Shown here one piece after another: positions 21,045 to 32,709 of a DNA stretch of 64,000 nucleotides; the first letter of the stretch is position 1, and every line of letters begins with the position of its first letter. Both the position numbers and the translations under genes were made by a program. The notes below the pieces were generated by a model. It saw only the letters and a program-made list of their open reading frames with translations. It had not been told where the DNA came from and did no database searches. Source of the DNA: Massospora cicadina (Eukaryota > Entomophthoromycota > Entomophthoromycetes > Entomophthorales > Entomophthoraceae); NCBI GenBank assembly GCA_022478985.1, contig JAKSZP010008028.1, positions 105,816 through 169,815 of the forward strand, given 5' to 3'.

Positions 21045-24000
21045 ATGAAACGTTTCAGAATTGGGCAGCTCGGATGCTACTTGATACTTTCTGCAACCTT
21101 CCTGCTTATTGCCCCGCCGGTAAAGTCGGAGCCCTTGCCCTTGGTCTCCAGTACAAGCCGAAAAGCTAGCGTTCCCACTGAAAGCTCTGTTGAGATCAGG
21201 CGCCCCCATCCTGAAGCCAAGGCTTCCTACGAACCCCGGGATAAAGTTGAACTAGACGAAGATGCAACGCTGGAAGCCTTCGTTGACGAATTAACCTGGG
21301 ATTCTGCCCAGGAGCTCCTCAGGCGAAAACTGGTTCAGCTTAAGGGGAGGCTGTTGGAAGGTTCCAAAGCTGACGAAGATGGCGGGGACGAGACGTTGGA
21401 AGGTTCGATCCGCAAAAGATTCTGGGAATTCATCCAAGGTCAGGCGGGACGCTCGGACGCCAGCCTCGGCACCAGATTCGCCTCCAAAGTTAAGGAGGCT
21501 GGGGGTTTGTTTGAGGACTTGGAAAGATTTAAGGAGAAGGTGAACTTTAAAACGAAAGTGGAAGCTATTCGGAAGGAAATGGTCGAGCCCGTTTGGGACC
21601 GATACATCAAAGCGCTGGACACCGCACTTGAGGAGATGCTCGCAGAACCGCCAACTAGCGGGGAAGTGAAGCCGGTTGAGCTTCAAACCCTGGAAAGCTT
21701 ATACGACCCTCCAATCACTGGGGTCTCCACCCCTGGAGAGTTGGGGTTCGATGACCACTCTAATGCTACGCTAATGTCGGGGTTATCCCTGATGGATCTG
21801 GTTGTAATCGAAAGATGCCCCGAGACCGAACGCGAATTCAGCATGAACTGCTTTTGCACCAAGGCCAAACAGTGGGCGTGCCCACCCGGATTTTTTTGCC
21901 TGACCCCTGGAGCGCCGCGGCTGTGCCCGTTGGGGTTTTACTGCCCAGAGAATACTTTCCAGCCCTCGTTCTGCTGCGGTGGCTATTACTGCCCTGCCTC
22001 CAATGTGACGCGCCTGTGCCCAGAAGGCCAATACTGCCAAGAGGGGAGCATTTCGCCCCGGCCCTGCTACTTTGGGCACTGCCCCGCTGGCTCTAAAACC
22101 ATTCGTAAATATGAGGTGTTTGTGATTTTCCTATGCTTCTTGGTGGTTGTGTGGATCTTTCAGTGTTTGCGGAGACGCCGGCTGGCCCAGCTGCGCCATG
22201 CCAATACCGCGGCCCTCCGCGCCGCCTCTATAGGTAGCGGCAGTGCCGCCACAGCTTGCGGGTGGCTTTCCCGTGGTTCAGGTGGGATTCGCTTTGAGAT
22301 TGAATTTGAAGATCTTGGGCTGCGGCTAGCCAACGGGGCAGAGGTCATGCGGGGAGTCACGGGTCGGCTCCTTCCAGGGAGGGCGTGCGCCATCCTGGGT
22401 CCCTCTGGCGCAGGAAAAACGACCCTTGTGTCGCTGTTGACAGGAAAGGTTACGAAAACTTGTGGGCTGGTTCGGGTCAATGGCAAGCTTAGAACCCTTG
22501 CCGCTTATCGCAAGTTGGTTGGGGTTGTGCCCCAGGACGACATCATGCTAAGGAATCTAACTGTCCATGAGATTCTTAGCCATGCTGCTGGCCTCCGCCT
22601 TCCTGCCAGCTGGTCCGCCTCCCAAAGAACCGCCAAGACGTATGAGATCATCCGATACCTTGGCCTAAGCGAAGTTATGCACCAGGTCGTTGGTGATGAA
22701 GAGGAGCGCGGTATCTCTGGAGGGCAGCGCAAGCGCGTCAACATTGGCATGGAACTGGTGGCGGAGCCATCCGTACTGTTCCTTGACGAGCCCACCTCCG
22801 GCCTAGACTCATCCACCGCGGTGGGAATGTGTGCGCTTTTGTCACGCGTGGCAACGGAGCATGGGCTGACGGTGGCGGCAGTCATCCACTCCCCCTCCCC
22901 CGCAGCCTTTGCATGCTTCGATGACCTCATCCTTCTCGGTGCCGGTGGTAGGCTTCTGTACCAGGGGCCTCGTATTGGCGCTTGTGACTATTTTGAAAGC
23001 CTGGGCTTTTCAAAGCCAGATTTTGTTACGCCCGCCGATTATATATTGGACATCGCCTCGGGAAAGGCCAAAAGCAAACTTCTTCCTGAGACGCCCACCA
23101 ATTTTCTCGTTGAGGCATGGGACCTTTATTACAACGCACAGCGCTTGAAGAAGGCATTTGACCTTACTGGGTTTCTAGCCTCGCATAAGGCTACGAGCAC
23201 CTACCTCCAGGCCGATCAGGGGTTCCAAGTTAGTGAGGCAGAGTCAGACATTGCTCCGCTTCTGGTGCCGTTTGACGATAACGAAAAGTATCGACCCACC
23301 TCAATTTCAAAGAGACTGGGATACCGGTGGCGGCAGTTTACTAGAGACACTCTGGTTCCATTACTAAAATCCTTTGGGCTTTTGTTCTTGGAGCTTTGCG
23401 GTTGGGGCCACTCGGTGGCGCTAGAAATCCAAAGGACGTTCTTTAAGTGGGGAGGCGAGCATCGGCCAACTCCAAGCCCACTCACCATCTTCAAATTGTG
23501 CTTTGGACGGGCTTTGACCCAGATGTTTCGCCCGCCCATGGGGTTTGTCTTGGACCAGCTCCTTCATTTGGGATGCGGGCTCTTCATCTCCATTGCCGCC
23601 CAGAACTCGGTCTTCTTGGGGCCCCTTCCCGAGATCATCTGCAACGTGACGCCGTTGCCGCTCTACGTCAAGTGCAAGCGCCCCGTTGTGGACCAGGCCG
23701 CCCAGATAGGCAACTTCATGAGCTGGGGCATCGGCTTCGCGGGGATCGCGGTGGGCGCCGGCACCTTTGGGAACGAGCGGGGGTGTTTTGGCGCGAGTGC
23801 TCGTGGGGGATGCCGGCGCTGCCGTATTTTGTTGCCAAGGTATTGGCGGATCTCCCTCGCCTCCTCGTTGCCGCCCTGATGTTTACGCTGGCGTTGGTGG
23901 CGGTTTACCCCAACGCGGCCCCCTTCCATCAGCTGTATGGTATTGTGGCGGCCCTTTACCTTTGGGGCTTTTCTGCGGGGTATCTCATCTCCGCCCTGGT

Positions 24001-24349
24001 CCGGAAGGAGAAGGCGCCGCTGGTTGGGGTCGCTTTCGCGTTGTTTTGGGCCCTCGTCTTCAGTGGCGTCCAACCGACGCTTAGGGAAATCGAAGCGGCG
24101 TGGGGCCCCCATGTGCGGTGGTTGTGGGATATTTCCGCCCCGCGCTGGGCCATCGGGGCCTTCTATATTGCGGAGACCGAATCTGAGGCCCGCGGATACT
24201 TGGATCCTGCTAAGGTTGGACGCCACTGGTTCGGTTACCACCAGGACGCCTTCCTTAAAAATCTATCAAACGTCTTGGTGATCGCTCTGGGATGGCAGCT
24301 CCTAGCCTTTATGGCCTTTAAGCTCTGCAACCGCGATAAAATGAGGTAG
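21045..24349 (+). CDS. ABCG-type (WHITE/NAP-like) half transporter with Cys-rich lumenal domain, one frameshift
   Basis: Membrane transporter that would use ATP to move an unknown substrate, probably lipid-like or hydrophobic. The ATG at 21045 has A at -3 and begins a signal peptide (MKRFRIGQLGCYLILSATFL). A coiled-coil-like region follows (about residues 60-230), then a Cys-rich domain of CPxGxYC repeats (about 258-350), a membrane segment (about 355-375) and an ABC domain: Walker A GPSGAGKTT (452-460), signature ISGGQRKRV (557-565), Walker B VLFLDE (577-582), switch His (615). The C-terminal membrane domain carries the family motif FGNERGVFWREC, but its coding is split: a run of five G (23779-23783) lacks one base, so the frame changes there and runs on to the stop at 24349. 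With that base the product would be about 1,101 residues, normal for the plant ABCG24/28-like and fungal/oomycete relatives. No introns are evident. High GC sets it apart from its neighbours. Confidence 0.88.
23779..23783 (+). other. Frameshift site in ABC transporter gene
   Basis: Five G where six are needed to keep GVFWREC in frame. Upstream the frame of 21045 continues to 23879 as nonsense. Downstream the true frame is open from before 23783 to 24349. Candidates are a homopolymer sequencing error, a recent inactivating deletion, or much less likely programmed frameshifting. Confidence 0.85.
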
Positions 24350-24460
24350 TCAATGTTTTATGCCGACCCATCCAGTAGGTCTATATGCGAGGCCCATCTT
24401 TAACTTTATAAAATGGATCATGTTTTTCAGTTTGTGAATTTTAAACAAGGCTCACTATAT

Positions 24461-24466
24461 AATAAA
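24461..24466 (+). terminator. Probable polyadenylation signal of the ABC gene
   Basis: AATAAA 112 bp after the stop codon, in an AT-rich stretch. Confidence 0.5.
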
Positions 24467-25299
24467 AAGTTAGCTTATTATATGTAGGTTAAGCGCACTT
24501 TTGCGCCTGTTAGCAAGTTGCAACATTGTCCTATCAGTGGTAATTTGCTGAGCGTTATTAAAAATCGCTGCTATGTCAACCTACGGCTTAGATCAGAGAC
24601 AGGAAAGTTTATAAGTTTAAGGTCGATGGTATAAGGTTTTGGCTGATGGTTAAGGTAAGCGCATAAATATGATATTTAGTACTGGTTTCCATAAACTACT
24701 ATACATTAACCAATCCTTACTTATGCCGGGCCAGAATCCGCTTGCCGCTCCGCTTTTATAACTCTGAAGTTTCGGTGATTATATAATATTACTTTGGTTT
24801 TAGGTTGTTTGTACTCGACTAATTATAGCGCAGCTTATCACAAATTTGATTACGAATCTTTACTAGAATTACTAGCTTTAATATCGTGTAAGTGTAAACC
24901 AATGACTTGGCTATAAATTCTAGTTTTTAGTGAAGATTCATTTGGTCAATAAAATGGCTATGCTTTCACATGTATCATTTTTCATCACTTATGTTAAATG
25001 GGTGATTCTTGGTAGAAAAGCATCCTTGAACATTTTGCCCATTTAGAGAATGGTAAGTTATCCTTATAAAGTAAACTTTTTGTTGCTTGTCTGGCTGTTT
25101 TATATCAACTGATATCATAATATACCCTTCCTTTAAAGATGCTTTGATATTGGTAAAGTTTGTACCAACATCGGTGCAGTAGAAAAGCTTTAAAAATTTA
25201 GATTAGATGGGTGCAGTATATCATTCAAATATTTCCATAGTTTATCTTAGTAGCTCACCTTTTTCAAAATTAATTTTTTATATATTGCACTAACCCACC
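24467..25299 (+). other. AT-rich non-coding tract
   Basis: No open frame or clear repeat boundary. A short piece near 24640 (GGTTTTGGCTGATGGTTAAG) resembles the unit that recurs at 25.8-27.2 kb. Confidence 0.45.
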
Positions 25300-26200
25300 A
25301 CCTAATGATATGTCTAGTATTGATTTTAACAATTTATTGGCTTTTAATGTCTATCAAGCTGGGTAACTTGATAAGCATATTATATGGTGATAAATATCTG
25401 TATCAATAGTATGAGTAGTTTATATGGTTTATATACCTGCAACTATTTCTTAGTATGTATCTATATATTACTTTAACTAGCTAGAAGAGTACCCAGATGT
25501 ATAATTGAGGTGATATGGGATTCTGTCATTTCAGAACTAAGTTACAGCTTACTTTACTAGTTGAACTTTTTGGTACTAGAACATTAAACCTTTCTACTTA
25601 CCTTGCCCAATCTTAAGATATAAAAATCATTGTGTATGTGGAAGACACATTATCTCTTGAATGAATAAACCAAAAATCACCAAAAGTGGCACAGGTAACT
25701 AAAAATCTTTGGGATGGTCATAGGCTATTCTTCAAAAATAATGATTTATTAAAAATTATATATGACTTAAAGAAGTATAGATTCTGACAGCAATTGTTTA
25801 TCATTTTGGCTGAGCGTTTTGGTTTTTATTTGCTTAAGTTGATAGGTTTATAAGTTTTGATAATTGGTTGGTAGTTCTTAGTTAATGTAAATGTTCAACA
25901 ATTAATTTGGATGGGTGATAGTTAGGGTTTTTTACTGATGTGATGGGCTCTATAGTTTTAGGTAAAAAGTTGTTGTTTTAGTTAATTCGATGGCTCAATT
26001 GGTTTTGGCTGAGTGGTTGATAGTTTATGTTGATTCGATTGATTAATTTCTTAAATTTATGATGGCCATCTATCAATATAAAAAATGATTAGGATTATCT
26101 AATAAACTTTAAGCCCATAAACAAATTTGGATAAAACTGGATGTCAAAGAAAATTGGGCTAAAGATCTCTTTACAAAAATATCATTGTGTATATATATAT

Positions 26201-26240
26201 CTACTAGCAGAGTTAACCAGCATTGCCCAGGTTTACTATG
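26201..26240 (+). repeat. Recurrent terminal-like motif CTACTAGCAGAGTTAACCAG
   Basis: CTACTAGCAGAGTTAACCAG followed by CATTGCCCAGG. Relatives lie at about 25478-25503 (+), 62798-62830 (+), and inverted at 25352-25375 and 27277-27320. Repeated placement at block edges suggests element ends. Confidence 0.45.
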
Positions 26241-26280
26241 AGCTCACACTGAAAGCCTAAAGACTGTGCCAGCATTACGC

Positions 26281-26405
26281 TTGAGCTACTCAGACCAACG
26301 GCCTCACTATTGCCCTCATGGCTGGTAAACTATGTGCTATAACTAAACTTGAGCCAATCATACTAATAGCTTCACTGTTACCCTTGTGGCTGGTGAGCTG
26401 GTTAT
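26281..26405 (+). repeat. Tandem duplication of a 68-bp unit
   Basis: TTGAGCTACTCAGACCAACG... (26281) and TTGAGCCAATCATACTAATA... (26349) align over their length. They share TCACT(A/G)TT(G/A)CCCT..TGGCTGGT. Confidence 0.6.
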
Positions 26406-26722
26406 TCTAAATCTATTTAATAACACACAAACACTGACTGAAATATGAAACTATTGAGTCAGATAGATAAATTTATCTGGCTGAGTGGTTGAGAATTGGT
26501 GAATATAAATTAATTCACAATTTCTCACCTAAAACTATACAAAATCTACTCACTAAAACTCTAACACTGATTTATGATTAGTTTATGGTGAGCAATATGA
26601 TGAATTATTTGATATATTTGATAACTCACAACCACTCAGTCAAATAAATTTAACCTATCAGACTCAATGATTTCAAATGTCAGTCAGTCAGTGTTAGTGT
26701 TTATTAAGTAGATATAGGATGC
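26405..26722. mobile_element. Fold-back / MITE-like element with about 90-bp inverted ends
   Basis: The left arm (26405-26500) and the reverse complement of the right arm (26615-26722) align through AATAA-CAC, ACACTGACTG, ATTGAGTC(A/T)GATAG, AAATTTAT(C/T)TG(G/A)CTGAGTGGTTG. The AT-rich centre of about 115 bp has no ORF. Superfamily cannot be assigned and a target duplication is not clear. Confidence 0.55.
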
Positions 26723-27433
26723 ATTATCTCACAAAAGATAAAAATATCACCAAACTTGGTACAGTTATAAATCTTGAGTATATTAATAGGCTATTTCTAA
26801 TAAGTTTATAATAATTTTAATTCCAGTTCTATATAAGATCTTGAAAAATATGATTCTAATGTGACTTATATATCAATTTAGCTGAGCTTTTTGGTTTTAT
26901 TTAGTTTGAAAGTTTATAGGTTTTGATAAGTGGCTGGTAGTTTTTGGTTGCTTAATAAGTTTAACAATTTGTTTTAGCTGATTGGTGGTTTTTGGCTGAT
27001 TTGATAGGCTCAATGGTTTTAGATAAATGATTAGTAGTTTATTTAGTTCTATAGTTTCAATGAGTTTTGGATAAGTGGCTGATATATGATTAATTTAATA
27101 ATTCATTTAGTTATATTTGAATGATTATTAAATTTGCTATTCAATAGGTTTAATTGATCTTTTTTCAAGTAGTTGGTGGTTATATAATTTAATAGGTTTA
27201 ATGGTTAGGAACTCATTGATAGACATCTACCAATATAAAAACTAAATCAATTAATTGAAAATATCAACAAATTTTAAACCAAGCAAAGCTGGGTTACTTG
27301 GCTGGTATAATCAATAGCTAAAGTTTATCTACTAATAAGATGCTAAGTGTTATTTGCTTATAACTTTGTAAAAGACTATATGTAAAGAAAATGATAATGA
27401 AGACATTATATCTTTTCAACTATCTATAGTCAT

Positions 27434-27450
27434 ATGAATAGAGTATTTAG
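27434..27450 (+). repeat. Target-site duplication of LINE-1 (left)
   Basis: ATGAATAGAGTATTTAG occurs here and exactly again at 32693-32709, flanking the LINE. Confidence 0.92.
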
Positions 27451-27529
27451 CTTTTCTTTCTTATAACAATCACTTTAGTTACTACAATTCAATATAAACA
27501 GCAAATTTGGATAATCACACACAGGAAAG

Positions 27530-28914
27530 ATGGGCGACTCTATCAATAAAAATAATACAACATGGGCGAGCGTCACAGTGAGCGGTGCACTTAACGGTGC
27601 AACTAAGGGCAAGAAATGCCCTGGAGGGGGACCAGGAACCCAATCTGCAAAGAAATCGCAAACTCAGACACCGTCTGGGTTTATGGTATTCACTGTAAAG
27701 CACACACAATATATGTATATTCAGTTCAACCAACCCTTATCAAAGGTGGAACATGGGATCAGACTCTTTCTTGGAGATGAGTCACCGACCCTGTGGGAGA
27801 AAACATGTGAGGCACAGTCCTCACTTTTCCCTCATGTGGTGTATGTAGCCACCAACAACATGGGCTGCAGCTGGATCAATATTGGTTTCAAAACAGCCAA
27901 TAAAGCTGATGCTGCAGCAAAAGTCTGTGTGGAAATTGCCCTCCCCGAGGGCAAAAAAATTGTGCACACCACATGCACCAGATGGAACAAAGCAAAAACT
28001 TTGTTCATCTCTTTTGAATCGCTCACCACCAACCTTCCAATAAGGTAATCAAGGAGGAGCTACGCAAAGGTCTTGTGGCCTATGGAGAAATTCAGTAACT
28101 CAAATTACAGTGATTTTACCTGATGCCCAAACTGTGCATGGGAAAAGCTATTGCTGTAATCAATCCCTTCCCAAAAATGGAAGAGGACTTATCCAGAATT
28201 CCCCGTACAGCAGAATTTCACTTTGAAGATGGGGGCCAGTCAGCCACATTCTGAGTTACACTGGAGTGCGCACCACCCATTTGCAACCACTGTGGCTCAC
28301 TGGGCCACAAGGAACATGCATGCCCTGTGAAAGAGGGCTTAATGGAAAATGACTATTGTGAGGAAGCAATGGACAAAGATAACAAAAACTTTGGCAAAAT
28401 GACTGATGGTCACCACCCATTCCGCTGGGGTGAAGATGGACTATACTCCATTGTGGACCTAGATACAAGCAAACAATGTAAAGCAGCATAAAAAGCCTAT
28501 AAGTGAGCAGTAGCTGAAGCAGTGGCACATGCGGAGTCCGCCATTAACCCCAGACAAATTTGGGAGGATATTTTGGATATTCACCAAGCCAACCAATCAG
28601 AACAATATGCCCAGGTAGAAAATTTTTACAGTAACCTGAATGAGTCACAAAGCGACATCAGTCATGCATATATTGAGGAACAATGCAACTGCAATTTGGG
28701 TGAAAATGCGGTGCACAATTCACCAAAGTTGAACTTCAAAAATATAAAATCCAATCAACAATCTGCATCAAATCAAATCAACATGAGACCTGTGCAGGAA
28801 AAGTTGACGCAAATGCAAAAAAATGCAATTCCATTGAATCATTGGGTCAGATCAAAGGAACCAACAATGGCAGTGAAAGAATTGGAGTACAGACGCAGAG
28901 CATGGCCAAAATGA
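27530..28914 (+). pseudogene. LINE-1 ORF1, nucleic-acid-binding protein (degenerate)
   Basis: Starts ATGGGCGACTC, as does LINE-2 ORF1. The open part 27530-28048 carries a conserved block (SKVEHGIRLFLGDESPTLWE, then VVYVATNNMGCSW). The frame shifts near 28045, stops follow near 28095-28110, and reading continues through a zinc knuckle CNHCGSLGHKEHAC (about 28279-28320) to a TGA at 28912-28914. ORF1 proteins of this type coat LINE RNA in the particle. The end overlaps the ORF2 start as ATGA. Confidence 0.8.
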
Positions 28915-31900
28915 GCCATGATGGTATAGGGCCAGAGGGCCCTCCCAACTGCTCCTGAGGCACCGCAGGCACCTCAGTGTCAATAGGGATGCTAAACCTT
29001 GCAGGAGCCAGGGCTCATACATCCCAAGCCAAAAAGCTGGCATTCCTGCAAAAACCCCTTGTAGATATCTTGGCCATCCAAGAAACCCACTGTCTACAAG
29101 GGGAAGAAGGATCCTGGTCAGCCAGGGTCTCACCATCACAATCAGTATGGACATCTCACTGTGGGGTGATCGTTCAAAATAACAAAAAATTAAAAATTAC
29201 AAACTCCTCATCATACCTTCACAGCCACGTCCTGGTAGCAACAATCACATGCCAAGAGGAAACAATCTCAATAGCATGCATCTATGCACTGTGCACCACA
29301 GCCAAGAGAAAACAATTTCTCAAAACTGTTCCAACACTCACCCTCCCACCAGATACCTTCCTGTTGGGTGATTTTATCTGCTGGGATAACCTCAACATGG
29401 ACCAATGTCCAAACCCCAGGGGATACCCACCAGGACACATCAAATTCCACACAATGAAGGCATCCCTTGGCCTACAGGATGCCCTCTCCCCGGATCACCA
29501 CTCCTTCCCCACATGACACAGCCCAACATACACGAGGGAATGCTCATATCAATGAGCCGCATCAATCACATCTTCATTCCACAATCCCACCACTCAAGAA
29601 TCTCCAAATTTATAACAAAAAAGATCAATTTTTCTGACCACCAATTAGTTATGGTGCAGTTAACGGCAACCCAATCCCACACACAGGTGTCACCTTGGAG
29701 AAAGCTTCACCCAGAAAATATAAAATTGCCTGAGATATCTGACTGGGTTGAAAACAAGGCTAAAAACCCAGAATTCACAACCCCATTCACTTTGGATCCC
29801 ATCGGAACATGGGAAAATTTCAAAAAGGAATTAATCAACAAAACCTGACATATTGCATCATGCAAGTACACCACGGACACAGCCACAATCAAGTGTACCT
29901 TGGCGGAACTAGACCACCTGGAAATAAATACTCTGAGATCTGGCTATAGCCCTAACTGGGGATGCAAATGGGCAGAAATTTCTGCCCAACTTAACAACCT
30001 CATCTTCAAACACCAACACAGAATCAAAGTATTGAACAAAGGTAAGTTCATAAAGGAAGGCGAAACCTGTTTGACATACTTTTTCTGCCAATTCCACTCC
30101 TGCGGAAACCAGCCCATGTGCACACAGGTCCACAAGACCAACGGCACTGTGGCAACTGACCCTGAGGAGGTCAAGGCGGAAGTACACCGCTACTACACCA
30201 AATTATATCGTGAAACACCAACAGATTCACAAAAAATTAAAGAATTTATACAAACTGCTGAGATACAAAGTACACCACCAAATTACAATATAATATCCCT
30301 TATTACACAGGAGGAGCTTTGGGAGACAATTCGCGGTGCACCACATAGGAAATGCCCAGGGCCTGATGGGATACCCTACGAATTTTACAAAAAATATTTT
30401 CAACAAATTGCCCCCCTCCTATTGGCGTCTATGAACCAGAGCTTATTAGAAACATGCCTATTACCAGGAGGCCATGAATCTACTACTTGTTATAACCTTG
30501 TATAAAAAGGGTGACAAGTTGGACCTGGCCAACTGGCGCCCAATTGCACTCTCCAACACTGACACAAAAATTCTAACAAAAATTTTAGCAGCTAGATTAG
30601 GCGCAATTGCATCTGACGCCCTATCACCCAACCAGTTTGGGTTTATACCAGGGCGTTCAATCTGGAACAACATACACCCTGTTGCAAACATTTGCCAATC
30701 CAAAGCAACTGGTGCCCTGGTCTTCTTGGATCAGGAAAAGGCGTATGACCATGTTAGCTGGCCATACCTAAAAGAATGTCTACATGCCTTCAATCTCCCA
30801 CCAAGATTCATAAAATGGGCGATGCTCCTAACAGAATCTGCAACCATGGCTGTATGCGGCCCTGGATTCCTAACAAACAAGATCAAACCACACAGAGGGC
30901 TCAAACAAGGGGATCCCCTCAGCCCACTGCTATACAATTTCAGCTTTGACCCACTCCTCCAAGTAACTGACTCACGTCTCATGGGGATAACCACACAAGG
31001 ACAACCAACAGTTAAGATACAGGCCTTTGCGGATGACTGCGTAGCAGGTATAGCAAACAATGAAGATGCCCGACAGCTGGAACGCACTCTAGAGGAATAC
31101 TCCAAGGTGAGCAATGCATCGCTCAACAAAAGGAAGACAGAAATCATCCTCTTAGGCAAATACACAAACAATTGGGCCACAACATCAGAACCTCATACCA
31201 ACACATAAAGAAAAAACCCAATCATTTTACCCTTTGAAACACCTCCCACCACCACTCCTGTCCAACACCTTGGAATCTGGCTAGAATCAGGGGGATATGC
31301 TAATGAAACAATGGAAAGCAACCTGTTACAACGGGTATCCAAACGCGTTGCCTCCCTCAATGAAAGAACCCCAGGACTAACAGGACGAGTTACAGTTGCT
31401 AACTCGCTCATCCTCCCAATACTGTGGTACCAGGCCCATGCGATAGCCTTCTCACCTACCTTTATAACCTCAATTCGCGCGCTTATCCAGGGCTGGCTGT
31501 GGCCTGGCTCTCACCCTCCTATACGGATGGAAACACTATTTGGCCCACGCTCAAGTGGAGGCATGGGACTAATAGATTTTGAGAGCCACGCCAATCATAT
31601 TCTAGGTACCTGGATAAAGGAAGTCCTTTCTCCAGACCTCCTGCAAAAACATTGGTCCAGAGCAGCAAGGACTAACTTTGCACAGGCGCTCAAATTAACC
31701 AACCCACATAGTCCGCCCAGACTACTTTCATACCTTTCCAAGCACCCTACTGCAACAGGTCCACATGGAACCTCCCCTCATTTCAAACATATCCTCTGAA
31801 CTATCCACCATATGGGATGGACCATAGAGAACATGGGTACTATACAGGGAAGGGGATGACCCAGCCCCCAATTCAAATTAAGAAACCCAGAAAACCACCC

Positions 31901-32584
31901 CCAGAGGGATATGCTCGCAACAACCCCAAGCATAGCTAGGATAGAATACCTAGATATGTTGGACATTCCCTATGATTCAACCACACAGAAGGCAATGTGG
32001 AAAATGACTCACCACCCACTCCTACAGCTGAGGATAAGAGCAAACACCTGGCGCTGTCTGAGAAGGACCTATAGGATGGCGGACCATTCCAACTCAAACC
32101 ACAAAACATGTGCAGTATGTGGAGGGGAGGGATCCCTACATCACCGTCTAGAAACATGCCCCCCTACCAAGCTATATGGCAGGAAGTCGCACGCCTGCTC
32201 AAGATTCAAAACGAACAGGAATTCTCATTATCAAAGAGTATCTTCGCGCTCCAGATCGAGTCACCAATCCCATCTACCCTCTGCTCCCTAATAATACCCA
32301 TTGCAATGTGGACAATCCACACAATTGCACTAGATGCGTTCAAGGGAGCGGTCCCAACCATTCATGGGGTTATTAACAGATTCCATATCCACTTACTGGA
32401 GCACTTCCAAGCCTGTATCTATGAATATATGAGACCAAGGCAAAAAGCGCTCATAGAATCATGGTTCCCACTCTGGTTCCTCCACACAGACCCTTTCCTT
32501 CACACATGCTCCATAACAGGGGAAACCCCTCGGAATAGTGCACCAACCTCCCATACCTGGCAGTCCCGCTGGCAACAGGGGTAA
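28911..32584 (+). pseudogene. LINE-1 ORF2: endonuclease and reverse transcriptase (degenerate)
   Basis: The ATG overlaps the ORF1 stop (ATGA), a layout that suits termination-reinitiation and is kept in LINE-2. Endonuclease motifs: NLAGARAHTSQAKK, DILAIQETHC, GDFICWDN, MSRINHIF, INFSDHQLV (28987-29660). RT: LVFLDQEKAYDHVSW, GLKQGDPLSPLLYNFS and the catalytic FADD (31025-31036). A CCHC finger, CAVCGGEGSLHHRLETC (about 32107-32160), resembles zf-RVT. The protein ends ...SRWQQG at 32584. Single stops and at least three frameshifts break about 1,220 codons. Confidence 0.85.
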
Positions 32585-32709
32585 CTTGAGTACCCCTAGG
32601 GTGCCTAATTTTATGTTTGTCAGTTATTTCCTTAGTTTTACATATATTTGGTAATGTCTGTCCCCTGGTCGGCTTACCTCAGTTAAATAAAAATGAATAG
32701 AGTATTTAG

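Larger units (their letters stand above)
25300..27433. repeat. AT-rich tract of diverged repeats (about 1.07-kb unit, twice)
   Basis: The stretch 25660-26100 is colinear with 26720-27260 at an offset of about 1.07-1.16 kb. Examples are ATCACC...AGG(T/C)..., TTTTGGCTGAGCG / TTTAGCTGAGCTT, and ATC(A/T)A(T)CAATATAAAAA. Inside each copy a degenerate 50-60-bp motif, GGTTTTGGCTGAGTGGTTG, recurs several times. The reverse complement of the same motif recurs at 62.9-63.3 kb. No coding capacity. Confidence 0.55.
27451..32692 (+). mobile_element. LINE-1: full-length non-LTR retrotransposon, defective
   Basis: A 5,242-bp LINE with a perfect 17-bp target duplication. It starts CTTTTCTTTC and ends TCAGTTAAATAAAA, the same termini as LINE-2 (46453-51673) and similar to LINE-3. 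It has a short 5' UTR, ORF1 with a CCHC knuckle, and ORF2 with an apurinic-type endonuclease, RT and a C-terminal zf-RVT-like CCHC finger. No RNase H is seen. Several stops and frameshifts make it inactive. Confidence 0.93.

Noticed and set aside
21291..22930. Long minus-strand frames inside the ABC gene
   Set aside because: Shadows of the GC-rich coding strand. The plus frame has all the domain motifs.
23779..23783. Programmed -1 frameshift in the ABC gene
   Set aside because: The codon context CGG GGG TGT is not a standard slippery heptamer, and no such recoding is known to me in this family. A homopolymer error or mutation is simpler.
9300..27433. CRISPR array or bacterial operon
   Set aside because: Repeats are irregular and diverged without uniform spacers, and all gene content is eukaryotic.
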